Source: Spongisporangium articulatum
GTDB taxonomy: Bacteria; Actinomycetota; Actinomycetes; Actinomycetales; Kineosporiaceae
Assembly (NCBI RefSeq): GCF_044465595.1
Contig: NZ_JBITLV010000006.1
Span: 124,001-188,000 of the forward strand
Direction: 5' to 3'
DNA length: 64,000 nucleotides
Below are positions 17,090 to 25,470 of the stretch, in pieces. The translations under genes and the position numbers were made by a program. Under the pieces are notes generated by a model. The model saw only the letters and a program-made list of their open reading frames with translations. It did no database searches and was not told the origin of the DNA. Within the stretch, counting starts at the first letter, position 1. Each line of letters begins with the position of its first letter.

Positions 17090-17625
17090 CGGGTCGTCGT
17101 CTTCCTCGGGGTGGGTTCGTCGTCGGGTAGTTCGTCGTCGTCCAGTTCGTCGAGCGGGACGTTCAGGCCGAGGGCGCCGTCCAGGGACAGCCGCGTCATC
17201 GGGCGCCGGACCAGCCACGCGCAGGCCAGGACGATGACCGTGTTCAGCACCAGTTCCCGCACGTAGCCGGGCACGGGGTTCGCCGACGGCCCGCTGTTGC
17301 CGAAGCAGCCGCACTCGATCTGCAGGCCGCGGGCCCACGCGCTGGACACCCCGACGATGAACATCACGCTCATCAGGGCTGTGACCGGGGCGGCCACCCG
17401 GACCAGCAGACCGGCCAGCAGCAGGAAGGCCAGGGCCAGTTCGACCGCGGGCAACGCCGTCCCGAACGCGGGGACGAACGCTTCGGGCAGCAGCCGGTAG
17501 TTGCGCACCGATCGGATCGTGGCGTCCAGGTCGGTGATCTTGGTCCAGCCGGACACGGCGAACACGCCGCCGACCACCAATCGGGCCAGTGTCCCGACCC
17601 AAGGGCTGTCCGCCCAGCGCCTCAT
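17086..17625 (-). CDS. MauE/DoxX-like redox membrane protein
   Basis: This 179-residue protein has four hydrophobic segments and the MauE family mark, a CGCFG motif (LQIECGCFGNSGP) in the loop after the third. MauE-type proteins are thought to pass electrons to, or recharge, an exported thioredoxin-like partner; here the partner is the coupled DsbA gene directly downstream. It ends in an acidic, Asp-rich tail with a basic tip. GGGGAG stands before the ATG at 17625. Confidence 0.85.
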   Translation of the reverse strand: MRRWADSPWVGTLARLVVGGVFAVSGWTKITDLDATIRSVRNYRLLPEAFVPAFGTALPAVELALAFLLLAGLLVRVAAPVTALMSVMFIVGVSSAWARGLQIECGCFGNSGPSANPVPGYVRELVLNTVIVLACAWLVRRPMTRLSLDGALGLNVPLDELDDDELPDDEPTPRKTTTR

Positions 17626-17656
17626 CGCGATCTCCCCTTCCTGCGCCCGCCGAACG

Positions 17657-18250
17657 CTAGGAACCGTGGCTGGGAAAATCCTCGGAACTCTCCGTAGAGA
17701 CCATGAGGTCGGCACGCTCACGCGTGCGATCGGCGGCATGGAATTCAGCCTCCTGCTGCGCCCAGCGGTGCCAGTAGGGCCGGTAGACCTCTCCGTCGCG
17801 GACCATGGCCCTGCGGTACCGCTCTGCCGGCGGTGCCTCCACCCACACCAGGGCCGCCAGGTAGGGGCTGCAGACCCGGGCGCCGCTGCCGACGCCGTCC
17901 AGCAGCAGGACGTCGACCGCGGGCACCGCCACCCGTCCGGCGTAACGCTCGGCGGCCCAGTCGTAGCGCCGGTACCCGGCCGGTTCGCCCGCGGCCAGCG
18001 GCTCCAGCAGCCATCGGGTGATGAGCGGCGGGGTGGCCTCAAGACCGTTCCACCCGGGGTACACGTCGTCCAGGTGGACGACGGCGACCGACGTCCCGGG
18101 GGCGGCCGCCTCGAGAAGGGCCGGGACGGCGTCCACCAGCGAGCTCTTCCCGGCGCCGCTGGGGCCGTCCACGGCGACCACGCGGGTCCGCCCGGCGCTC
18201 GGGGCGACCGAGAGGGCCAGTTCCAGCACCGCAGCCGCGTGATCAGGCAT
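17657..18250 (-). CDS. Small P-loop kinase, uridine-kinase-like
   Basis: This 197-residue protein has a Walker A loop VDGPSGAGKSSL near the N-terminus, LHLDDVYPGW-like segment (HLDDVYPGWNG), which is the substrate loop of uridine/phosphoribulokinase-like enzymes, and DVLLLDGVGSG as Walker B. It could be a nucleoside kinase, but similar actinobacterial proteins are annotated only as ATP-binding, so the substrate is uncertain. The ATG at 18250 is used; a GTG two codons upstream at 18256 is possible. It is divergent from hisF. Confidence 0.75.
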   Translation of the reverse strand: MPDHAAAVLELALSVAPSAGRTRVVAVDGPSGAGKSSLVDAVPALLEAAAPGTSVAVVHLDDVYPGWNGLEATPPLITRWLLEPLAAGEPAGYRRYDWAAERYAGRVAVPAVDVLLLDGVGSGARVCSPYLAALVWVEAPPAERYRRAMVRDGEVYRPYWHRWAQQEAEFHAADRTRERADLMVSTESSEDFPSHGS

Positions 18251-18263
18251 CAGCACCGCACAT

Positions 18264-18269
18264 TACGCT
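18264..18269 (+). promoter_or_regulatory. -10 box of hisF
   Basis: TACGCT ends six bases before the hisF GTG; there is no ribosome site, so the mRNA should start at the start codon. Confidence 0.5.
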
Positions 18270-18275
18270 GGCGGG

Positions 18276-19046
18276 GTGTCGGTCGCGGTCCGTGTCATCC
18301 CCTGTCTGGACGTGGACGCCGGGCGCGTCGTCAAGGGCGTCAACTTCGAGGGCCTGCGCGACGCGGGCGACCCGGTCGAGCTGGCCCGCCGCTACGACGC
18401 GGAGGGCGCCGACGAGCTGACCTTCCTCGACGTGACGGCCTCCTCGGGCAACCGGGAGACCATGTACGACGTGGTGGCCCGCACCGCCGAGCAGGTGTTC
18501 ATCCCCCTCACCGTGGGCGGGGGCGTGCGCACGCCTGCCGACGTCGACCGGCTGTTGCGCGCGGGCGCCGACAAGGTGGGGGTCAACACCGCGGCCATCG
18601 CCCGGCCGGAGCTGATCTCGGAGGTCGCGCACCGGTTCGGGGCCCAGGTGCTGGTGCTGTCCGTGGACGCGCGCCGCTGCCCGCCCGGGACGACGACCGC
18701 CTCCGGGTTCGAGGTCACCACCCACGGCGGGCGCACCGGAACCGGCATCGACGCCGTCGAGTGGGCGGCCCGCGGCGCCGAGCTGGGGGCCGGGGAGATC
18801 CTGCTCAACTCGATGGACGCCGACGGCACCAAGGCCGGGTTCGACCTGGAGATGCTCGCGGCCGTGCGGTCACGGGTCGCGGTGCCGCTGGTGGCCAGCG
18901 GCGGGGCCGGGGCCGTCGAGCACTTCCCGCCGGCCATCGAGACGGGCGCGGACGCCGTGCTGGCGGCCAGCGTGTTCCACTTCGGTGAGCTGACGGTCGG
19001 CCAGGTCAAGGACGCGATCCGGGCGACGGGCGCCCCCGTGCGTTAG
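18276..19046 (+). CDS. hisF: Imidazole glycerol phosphate synthase, cyclase subunit
   Basis: This 256-residue TIM barrel forms imidazole glycerol phosphate and AICAR with ammonia supplied by HisH. The catalytic Asps are in RVIPCLDVDAGRVVKG and LSVDARRC; phosphate loops GGGVRT and ASGGAGAVEHF are intact. hisH and hisA are not in the window, so the histidine pathway is scattered in at least three pieces here (hisEG, hisF, hisI). Confidence 0.96.
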   Translation: MSVAVRVIPCLDVDAGRVVKGVNFEGLRDAGDPVELARRYDAEGADELTFLDVTASSGNRETMYDVVARTAEQVFIPLTVGGGVRTPADVDRLLRAGADKVGVNTAAIARPELISEVAHRFGAQVLVLSVDARRCPPGTTTASGFEVTTHGGRTGTGIDAVEWAARGAELGAGEILLNSMDADGTKAGFDLEMLAAVRSRVAVPLVASGGAGAVEHFPPAIETGADAVLAASVFHFGELTVGQVKDAIRATGAPVR

Positions 19047-19063
19047 CGGCGCCAGAAGCCCTC

Positions 19064-19702
19064 CTAAAGACCGAGTTTCATCGAATGCAGGCGTTCTTGA
19101 CCGGCTTCCGGACCGTCGAGCTCGACGTCCGCGGCGCCGCGCCGGCCGTAGGTGAAGAGCAGCAGCTCGAGGGGCTCGCCGCGCATCACCACGCCGCCCT
19201 CACCCTTGCCGATCGTCCTCGACTTGCCCGCCGACGCCCACTCGAGCGTCACCGGGAAACCGGCCCGGCGCAGGAAGAACCGCCCGGCGCCGACCGCGGT
19301 CGCCCAGACCCGGCGATTCAGGTCGTCCGGCAGCTCCCGCGGTTCCCAGTCCCCGCTGCCGCGCCGCACGTCCTCGTGGTGGACGAGGAACTCGGCGAGG
19401 TTCAGGTTGGCGTCGATCTTGGGCAGGTTCGACCAGCCGAGCAGGGGCGGCCCCGAGCGGAACTTGGCCACGGTCTTCTCGAAGTCGTGGCCGCGCGCGT
19501 AGCGGTGGGTCTCGCGGTCCATCCAGCCGGACAGCGGCGGGATGACGTTGCCGGCCGCCACGTCGGGGCGCCACTCGCGGGTCACCAGGTGCGCGGCCAT
19601 CACCGAGACGGTCCAGCCGGTGCAGAGCGTGGGACTGTCGGGCCCGGCTGACAGCATGGCGTCGGCGAGGTTGCTGCGCTCGAGGGCGGAATGCGTCGGC
19701 AT
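19064..19702 (-). CDS. TIGR03085-type putative metal-binding protein
   Basis: This 212-residue protein belongs to the DinB/maleylpyruvate-isomerase-like helical bundle group. The marks are the N-terminal ERSNLADAMLSAGPDSPTL, the CTGWTVSVMAAHLVTRE helix and a LAEFLVHHEDVRRG segment, which give the three His metal ligands usual in the fold. Members often act on mycothiol adducts, but this subfamily has no assigned reaction. It converges on hisF with only 17 bases between the stops. Confidence 0.85.
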   Translation of the reverse strand: MPTHSALERSNLADAMLSAGPDSPTLCTGWTVSVMAAHLVTREWRPDVAAGNVIPPLSGWMDRETHRYARGHDFEKTVAKFRSGPPLLGWSNLPKIDANLNLAEFLVHHEDVRRGSGDWEPRELPDDLNRRVWATAVGAGRFFLRRAGFPVTLEWASAGKSRTIGKGEGGVVMRGEPLELLLFTYGRRGAADVELDGPEAGQERLHSMKLGL

Positions 19703-19758
19703 CGGAGCACCTTGTCATACGCGGCGGTCGAACCGCCCCCAGGACGAAGGAGACACGG

Positions 19759-21672
19759 GTGCCCGAACCGACCCACGCCGGGACGCTCCGGCGCGGAATG
19801 CGCGTCGTCGCGAAGGGCGCCCTGCAGGAGAAACCGGTGTTCGTGGCCGCCGTGGTGGGCAGCGCGGCCTACGGCGTCGGGACGGCGGCCGGTGGCTGGC
19901 TGCTCGGTCACGTGGTCGAGACGGTGCTCACGCCGGCGTTCGCGGCCGGGCACATCGCCACCGGGGAGCTCCTGCGCGCGGCCGGGCTGATCGCCCTGGT
20001 CGCGGTGGTCACGGCGGCCGGCGTGGCCAGCCGGCGGGTGGCGGCCGGGGTGACGATGTTCCGGCTGCAGGCCCGCTACCGGCGGGCACTGACCCGCCAG
20101 TTCCTGCGGCTGCCGTTGCAGTGGCACCACCGCCACCCGGCCGGCCAGCTGCTGTCCATCTCCAACGCCGACGTCGAGGCCACCTGGCAGATCTTCGCGC
20201 CGCTGCCGATGGCCCTGGGCGTCGTGGTGATGCTGGTGGTCGCCGTCGTCGCGATGTTCGCGGCCGACCCGGTGCTGGCGCTGATCGGCCTGCTCGTCCT
20301 GCCGTTGATCGTGCTGGCCAACGCCTGGTACCAGCGGCACATGTCCCCGGCGGTGATGCACGCGCAGGCGCTGCGGGCCGAGGTGTCCGACGTCGCGCAC
20401 GAGAGCTTCGAGGCCGCGACCGTCGTCAAGACGCTGGGCCGGGAGACGGCCGAGACCGAGCGGTTCGGCGCCGCCGCCCGGCAGCTGCGGGACGCGAACG
20501 TCCGGGTCGGCCGGCTGCGCTCGCAGTTCGACCCGCTGATGGAGGCGCTGCCCACGGTCGGCACCCTGCTGGTGCTCGCCGTCGGGGCCTGGCGGGTGTC
20601 CCGGGGGGCCGCGCAGATCGGTGACCTGGTGCAGGTGGCCTACCTGCTCCAGCTGGTGGCCTTCCCGCTGCGGGCCACCGGCTGGGTGCTCGGCGAGCTG
20701 CCGCGCACGGCGGTCGGCTGGGAGCGGATGTCGATCGTGCTGGACGCCGGGGCCCGCGACGCACGATCTGAGGGGCCTGAGGGGCCCGAGGGGCCCGACG
20801 GGGATGAGCCGATGACGTACGGCGACGTGGCGCCGGCCGGGGCGGGCGCCGTCGGGCTGCGGGCCGACGGCGTGCACTACGCCTACTCGGGACCGGACGG
20901 CGAACGGTTCCCGGTGCTGCACGACGTGACCTTCGAGGTGCCGGCGGGGCGCACGGTGGCGATCGTCGGGCCGACGGGCTCGGGCAAGTCCACGCTGAGC
21001 TCGCTGCTCGTGCGGCTGGTCGACCCGGCCGACGGGCGGATCCTGCTCGACGGCGTCGACCTGCGGGCCCTGCGCGCGGGCGGGGTGGCCGAGGCCGCCG
21101 CCTACGTGCCCCAGTCGACGTTCGTGTTCGCGGACACCATCCGGGACAACGTCCGGCTCGGCGACCCGGCGCTCGACGACGACCGCGTCTGGCAGGCCCT
21201 CGACGTCGCCCGGGCGGCCCGGTTCGTCCGCGCGCTGCCCGACGGACTGGACACCGTGGTGGGGGAGCGCGGGGCCACGCTGTCGGGCGGGCAACGCCAA
21301 CGGCTCGTCCTGGCCCGGGCCCTGGTCCGCTCGCCGCGCCTGCTGGTGCTGGACGACGCCACCTCGGCCATCGACCCCCGGGTGGAGGCCGAGATCCTGG
21401 CCGGGTTGCGCCCCTCCGGCGACGGGCAGGGAGCCGAGGACGCCCCACCGGTGACGGTTCTCGTGGTCGCCTACCGGCGGGCCACGATCGCACTGGCCGA
21501 CGAGGTGGTCTACGTCGAGGGCGGCCGCGTGCTGGACCGGGGGACGCACGACGAGCTACTCGAGCGCAGCGACGGTTACCGGAAGCTGGTCACGGCCTAC
21601 GACTCCCAGGACGACGCGGACGACGCGGACGACTCGTCCGATCTCGAGGGTGAGCTGGAGGGAGCCCGATGA
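19759..21672 (+). CDS. ABC exporter half with degenerate ATP site
   Basis: This 637-residue protein has an N-terminal six-helix exporter domain (about 30-310) and a C-terminal nucleotide-binding domain. Walker A is GPTGSGKST and the signature LSGGQRQRLVLARAL is perfect, but Walker B ends VLDDATSAID, with Asp for the catalytic Glu, and the H-loop His is Tyr (VVAYRRAT). A linker with a short G-P-E repeat precedes the NBD, and the tail is acidic. GTG at 19759 has AAGGAGA in front. It overlaps the next exporter gene by four bases; together they form a heterodimer in the manner of TM287/288 or TAP. The cargo is unknown. Confidence 0.9.
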   Translation: MPEPTHAGTLRRGMRVVAKGALQEKPVFVAAVVGSAAYGVGTAAGGWLLGHVVETVLTPAFAAGHIATGELLRAAGLIALVAVVTAAGVASRRVAAGVTMFRLQARYRRALTRQFLRLPLQWHHRHPAGQLLSISNADVEATWQIFAPLPMALGVVVMLVVAVVAMFAADPVLALIGLLVLPLIVLANAWYQRHMSPAVMHAQALRAEVSDVAHESFEAATVVKTLGRETAETERFGAAARQLRDANVRVGRLRSQFDPLMEALPTVGTLLVLAVGAWRVSRGAAQIGDLVQVAYLLQLVAFPLRATGWVLGELPRTAVGWERMSIVLDAGARDARSEGPEGPEGPDGDEPMTYGDVAPAGAGAVGLRADGVHYAYSGPDGERFPVLHDVTFEVPAGRTVAIVGPTGSGKSTLSSLLVRLVDPADGRILLDGVDLRALRAGGVAEAAAYVPQSTFVFADTIRDNVRLGDPALDDDRVWQALDVARAARFVRALPDGLDTVVGERGATLSGGQRQRLVLARALVRSPRLLVLDDATSAIDPRVEAEILAGLRPSGDGQGAEDAPPVTVLVVAYRRATIALADEVVYVEGGRVLDRGTHDELLERSDGYRKLVTAYDSQDDADDADDSSDLEGELEGAR

Positions 21673-23486
21673 GCGCCACCGACACCACCGGCACCGGCAC
21701 CGGCTCAGGGACCGGCCTGGGCTCCGGCGCCGAGCGCGGGCTGCTCGACGTCCTGCGCCAGGGGTTCCGGCTGTCCCCGGAGTTCGTCCAGGGCCTGGGC
21801 TGGACCGTGGGTCTCGCCCTGCTGGCCACCTGCGGCCGCGTCCTCGTGCCGATCACCGTGCAGCAGACGCTCGACCGCGGGGTGACGCCGGAGCAGACCC
21901 GCCCCGGCCTGGTCCTCGTCCTGGTCCTCGTCGCGCTGGCCGGCTTGGTGGTCACGGGCGTCGCCTCGTACTTCAGCAACGTCCGCCTCTTCCGGGCCAC
22001 CGAGTCGGGCCTGGCCACCCTGCGCACGACGGCCTTCCGGCACGTGCACGACCTGTCGGTGCTCACTCAGAACACGGAGCGCCGGGGCGCGCTCGTCTCG
22101 CGGGTGACCAGCGACGTCGACACCATCTCGACGTTCGTCCAGTGGGGCGGTCTGCTGCTGGTGCTCTCCACCGGGCAGCTGCTCGTGGCGACCGTGCTGA
22201 TGGCCGTCTACTCCTGGCAGCTGACGCTGCTCGTCTGGGCCGCGTTCCTGCCGCTGTTCCTCGTCATCCCCCGCCTGCAGAAGCGGGTGTCGCTCGCCTA
22301 CGGCCTGGTCCGTCGCCGGGTCGGCGAGACGCTCGGGGCGGTGGCGGAGTCGGTGGTGGGCGCCGACACGATCAGGGCCTACGGCGTCCAGGACCGCACC
22401 CAGAGCCGCATCGACGAGGCGATCGACGCCCAGCGCTCGGCGGCCACGCGGGCCCAGTTCCTGGTGGCGTTCTCGACCACGGCGGGGGCCCTGACGTCCG
22501 GTCTGGTGGTGGCGGCCGTCGTCCTGGTCGGCACCCTCGTCGGCGTCGACGGCGACCTGACGCTGGGCCGGCTGGTCGCCGTCCTGTTCCTGCTCCAGCT
22601 GTTCACGACGCCCGTGCAGATGGGCACCGAGGTGCTCAACGAGCTGCAGAACGCGGCCGCCGGGTGGCGGCGGATCCTCGGCGTGATGGACACCCCGGCC
22701 GAGGTGACCGAACCCGAGACCGGAGCCGTCGAGCTGCCCCGCGGGCCCGTGACCGTGCGGTTCGAGGAGGTCGGCTACGCCTACCCCGGCGGCGCGCCGG
22801 TGCTGACCGACGTGACGCTCGACCTGCCGTCCGGGTCGCGCGTCGCCGTGGTCGGCGAGACCGGTTCCGGCAAGACCACGCTCGCGAAACTGTTGACCCG
22901 CCTGATGGATCCGACGCAGGGGCGGGTGCTGCTCGACGGGGTCGACCTGCGCCGGGTGGCGACCCGCAGCCTGCGCGAGCGGGTCGTGATGGTGCCGCAG
23001 GAGGGCTTCCTGTTCGACCTCGACCTGGCCGCCAACGTCGCGTGGGCGCGGGACGGGGCGGGCGAGGACGACGTCCGCCGGGTCCTCGCGCAGCTCGGCC
23101 TGCTCGGCTGGGCCGAGTCGCTCGCCCACGGGCTGCACACCGCGGTCGGCCCGCGCGGTGAGTCGCTGTCGGCGGGGGAGCGGCAACTGGTGGCGCTGGC
23201 CCGCGCCGCCCTGGCCGACCCCGACCTGCTCGTCCTGGACGAGGCGACCTCCGCCGTCGACCCCGCCACCGAGGTCGCGCTGCAGCGCGCGCTCGACGGG
23301 GTCACCCGAGGTCGGACGTCGGTCACGATCGCGCACCGGCTCAGCACCGCCGAGGCGGCCGACCTGGTCGTGGTGGTGGACGCCGGGCGGGTCGTGGACG
23401 CCGGGTCGCACCGCGAGCTGCTCGGGCGCAGCGAGATCTACCAGGGGCTGCACGCGTCCTGGACGGCGCACACCGCGGCGGTCTGA
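21669..23486 (+). CDS. ABC exporter half with intact Walker site
   Basis: This 605-residue partner has its own six-helix domain (about 30-330) and NBD. Walker A GETGSGKTT, Walker B VLDEATSAVD and H-loop TIAHRLS are complete, but the signature is LSAGERQLVALARA rather than LSGGQ. The pairing predicts one good site (this Walker A/B with the partner LSGGQ) and one degenerate site (partner Walker A/B with this LSAGE). Its ATG overlaps the upstream stop (ATGA). The role is multidrug-like or lipid export, not determinable here. Confidence 0.9.
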   Translation: MSATDTTGTGTGSGTGLGSGAERGLLDVLRQGFRLSPEFVQGLGWTVGLALLATCGRVLVPITVQQTLDRGVTPEQTRPGLVLVLVLVALAGLVVTGVASYFSNVRLFRATESGLATLRTTAFRHVHDLSVLTQNTERRGALVSRVTSDVDTISTFVQWGGLLLVLSTGQLLVATVLMAVYSWQLTLLVWAAFLPLFLVIPRLQKRVSLAYGLVRRRVGETLGAVAESVVGADTIRAYGVQDRTQSRIDEAIDAQRSAATRAQFLVAFSTTAGALTSGLVVAAVVLVGTLVGVDGDLTLGRLVAVLFLLQLFTTPVQMGTEVLNELQNAAAGWRRILGVMDTPAEVTEPETGAVELPRGPVTVRFEEVGYAYPGGAPVLTDVTLDLPSGSRVAVVGETGSGKTTLAKLLTRLMDPTQGRVLLDGVDLRRVATRSLRERVVMVPQEGFLFDLDLAANVAWARDGAGEDDVRRVLAQLGLLGWAESLAHGLHTAVGPRGESLSAGERQLVALARAALADPDLLVLDEATSAVDPATEVALQRALDGVTRGRTSVTIAHRLSTAEAADLVVVVDAGRVVDAGSHRELLGRSEIYQGLHASWTAHTAAV

Positions 23487-23508
23487 ACCCTCAGGTGGCG
23501 TCCGGGTC

Positions 23509-24948
23509 TCAGCGGCCCCGGCGGCGGGCCGTGAACTTCGCCTTGAGGTAGCGCCGCCGCACGCCGCGGGCCACCCGGGCCCGGACCACGGTGAGCAGTT
23601 CACCGGTCGTCAGCCGGCCGATGGGGGTCGAGTCCCGGACGGCCCGGCCGTGGGTCCGGACCTCGGTGCGCGAGGCGTCGCCCTCGCCGTCGGCCGCGCC
23701 GGCCCCGAGCCCGTCGGTCTCGGACGGTTCGACCTGCTCGGTTTCGAACCACGACTCACCCCGGGTCGAACGGGCCACCGCACCCAGCAGGGCCTCGACG
23801 GCCACCGTGACCGGCACGGTCTCGACGTCCACGGCGGGCCGGGCGGGCGCCGGGGGCGCGGCGAGCAGCTCGAGGTCGCCGATCACCCGCGCCCCGCTGG
23901 CCCGGATCGCCTCGACGTACCGCCCGCCCAGCTCCGCGGCCCGGTCGAGCGCCCACTGCGGCGTGCGTAGGGCGGTCTCGGCGTCGGGCGGGGTGCCGTT
24001 GCGCACGGCCCGGGCGATCGCCCCGTAGCGGACCAGGTGGGCGTAGTCGTCCCACGGCATCGCCGAGCTGCGCAGCACGACGTTGATCTGCCGGAAGAGT
24101 TCGCTCTCGGCCGCGGTCATCGACCGGTTCTCGAGACCCTCGCGGGTCGCGCCGCCTTCCCGCAGCAGCCCGTCCGGGAGGGCCATGAGGTGCGCGAACG
24201 AGCGGTAGATCAGCTCCCGGTCCGTGGGGTCCAGCACCATCACGACCGTGCGGTCGGCGCCGACGGCGCCGGCCCAGCGGGACACGACCGCGCCGTGGTC
24301 GTGCCGGCGCCAGAACGAGGGCGTCACGTCCTTGCGCGGCGGGTCGTCGAGGACGGCGTGCAGCCACTCCTCGTACGGCAGCTGGTGCCCGCTCTTCAGG
24401 TACTGCTGCCAGGCCGACGGCAGGATCCTGGCCAGCGGCCGGAGGGTGACCACCACGTGCGGGTCGTACCCGGCCAGGTCCGCGACCACCTGCTTCACCT
24501 GCTTGGGCCGGGCCTCGCAGAAGTACTCGCTGGAGACGAACTGCCGCAGCGCCCCCGGCCGGGCGGGCCCGTTCTCGGCGAGCTGGTCGAGCAGTCCCTG
24601 CCAGTGGTGCGCCCCGTACGGCTTGCGTCCGGCGCCGCCGTAGCCGACCAGCGACCCGACGGCCGACAGGGCACCCCGGGCCTGCTGGAGCGGGGTGCCC
24701 GGCATCCTCATGCCGAGTTCGGCGAGCCGTCCGGGGCTCTGCTGGGCCAGGGTGCCGAAGGCGTTCTGGATGGCCGTGGTCCCGGTCTTGGGGACGCCGA
24801 TGTGCAGCAGCAGGGCGCCCTCGGGAACAGGGGGAACAGGGGGAACAGGGGAGTCGCCCTGAGTGTCCCCGACGGCGTCGGCAGGAATACGCGGTTCCAC
24901 CAGCAGTTCAAGCCCTTCGGTCTTCACCCCGCGTACGTTCTCGGTCAC
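23509..24948 (-). CDS. Sulfotransferase-family protein
   Basis: This 479-residue protein has the PAPS 5'-phosphosulfate loop LHIGVPKTGTTAIQNAF and a later LRPLARILPSAWQQYLKSG segment fitting the 3'-phosphate site. The catalytic domain spans about 40-365. The acceptor is unknown; envelope glycans are a fair guess for this actinobacterial group. The last 110 residues are low-complexity then strongly basic (RRRYLKAKFTARRRGR). The N-terminus holds a P-V-P repeat from a 9-bp tandem repeat. GTG at 24948 is the longest in-frame start; a later one is possible. Confidence 0.8.
   Translation of the reverse strand: MTENVRGVKTEGLELLVEPRIPADAVGDTQGDSPVPPVPPVPEGALLLHIGVPKTGTTAIQNAFGTLAQQSPGRLAELGMRMPGTPLQQARGALSAVGSLVGYGGAGRKPYGAHHWQGLLDQLAENGPARPGALRQFVSSEYFCEARPKQVKQVVADLAGYDPHVVVTLRPLARILPSAWQQYLKSGHQLPYEEWLHAVLDDPPRKDVTPSFWRRHDHGAVVSRWAGAVGADRTVVMVLDPTDRELIYRSFAHLMALPDGLLREGGATREGLENRSMTAAESELFRQINVVLRSSAMPWDDYAHLVRYGAIARAVRNGTPPDAETALRTPQWALDRAAELGGRYVEAIRASGARVIGDLELLAAPPAPARPAVDVETVPVTVAVEALLGAVARSTRGESWFETEQVEPSETDGLGAGAADGEGDASRTEVRTHGRAVRDSTPIGRLTTGELLTVVRARVARGVRRRYLKAKFTARRRGR
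24823..24849. repeat. 9-bp tandem repeat, three perfect units
   Basis: GGGAACAGG is repeated at 24823, 24832 and 24841. On the minus strand it encodes the P-V-P repeat near the N-terminus of the sulfotransferase. Perfect identity suggests recent expansion. Confidence 0.9.
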
Positions 24949-25074
24949 GGTGAATTACTACCGCACAATCGCCGCGTGTGCCTGGGTATGGATTGTGGGC
25001 CTACTGTGAGCGCCCCGCCAACCGGCGGTACGCCTACGGCGTGCGGCCCCGCCCGCAGTGCGAGAATCCTCGAC

Positions 25075-25470
25075 GTGCCCAACGAGACGACGCCCGGTGC
25101 CGGTTCCCCGGCTGATTCCCCGCTGCCCGCCGACCTGGCCGCGGCGCTGAAGCGGACCGCCGACGGCCTGGTCTGCGCCGTCGTCCAGCAGTACGACACC
25201 CGCGAGGTGCTGATGGTCGGCTGGATGGACGACGAGGCCCTGCACCGGACGTTGACCGGTGGCCGGGCCACCTACTGGAGCCGCAGCCGGCAGGAGTACT
25301 GGCGCAAGGGCGACACCAGCGGTCACGTGCAGCACGTGAAGGCGGTCGCGCTCGACTGCGACGGCGACGCGCTCCTGCTGCAGGTGGACCAGGTCGGCGC
25401 CGCCTGCCACACCGGCGACCGGACCTGCTTCGACGCGCACCCCCTGCCCCTGACGGAGGGCGCCGCGTGA
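25075..25470 (+). CDS. hisI: Phosphoribosyl-AMP cyclohydrolase
   Basis: This 131-residue zinc enzyme opens the adenine ring of PR-AMP in the third step of histidine synthesis. The metal site is complete: DCDGDALLLQVDQ and GAACHTGDRTCF. The motif WSRSRQEYWRKGDTSGH is diagnostic. GTG at 25075 gives a 25-residue lead before the conserved core. Its stop overlaps the GTG of trpE by four bases, joining histidine and tryptophan synthesis in one transcript. Confidence 0.95.
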   Translation: MPNETTPGAGSPADSPLPADLAAALKRTADGLVCAVVQQYDTREVLMVGWMDDEALHRTLTGGRATYWSRSRQEYWRKGDTSGHVQHVKAVALDCDGDALLLQVDQVGAACHTGDRTCFDAHPLPLTEGAA

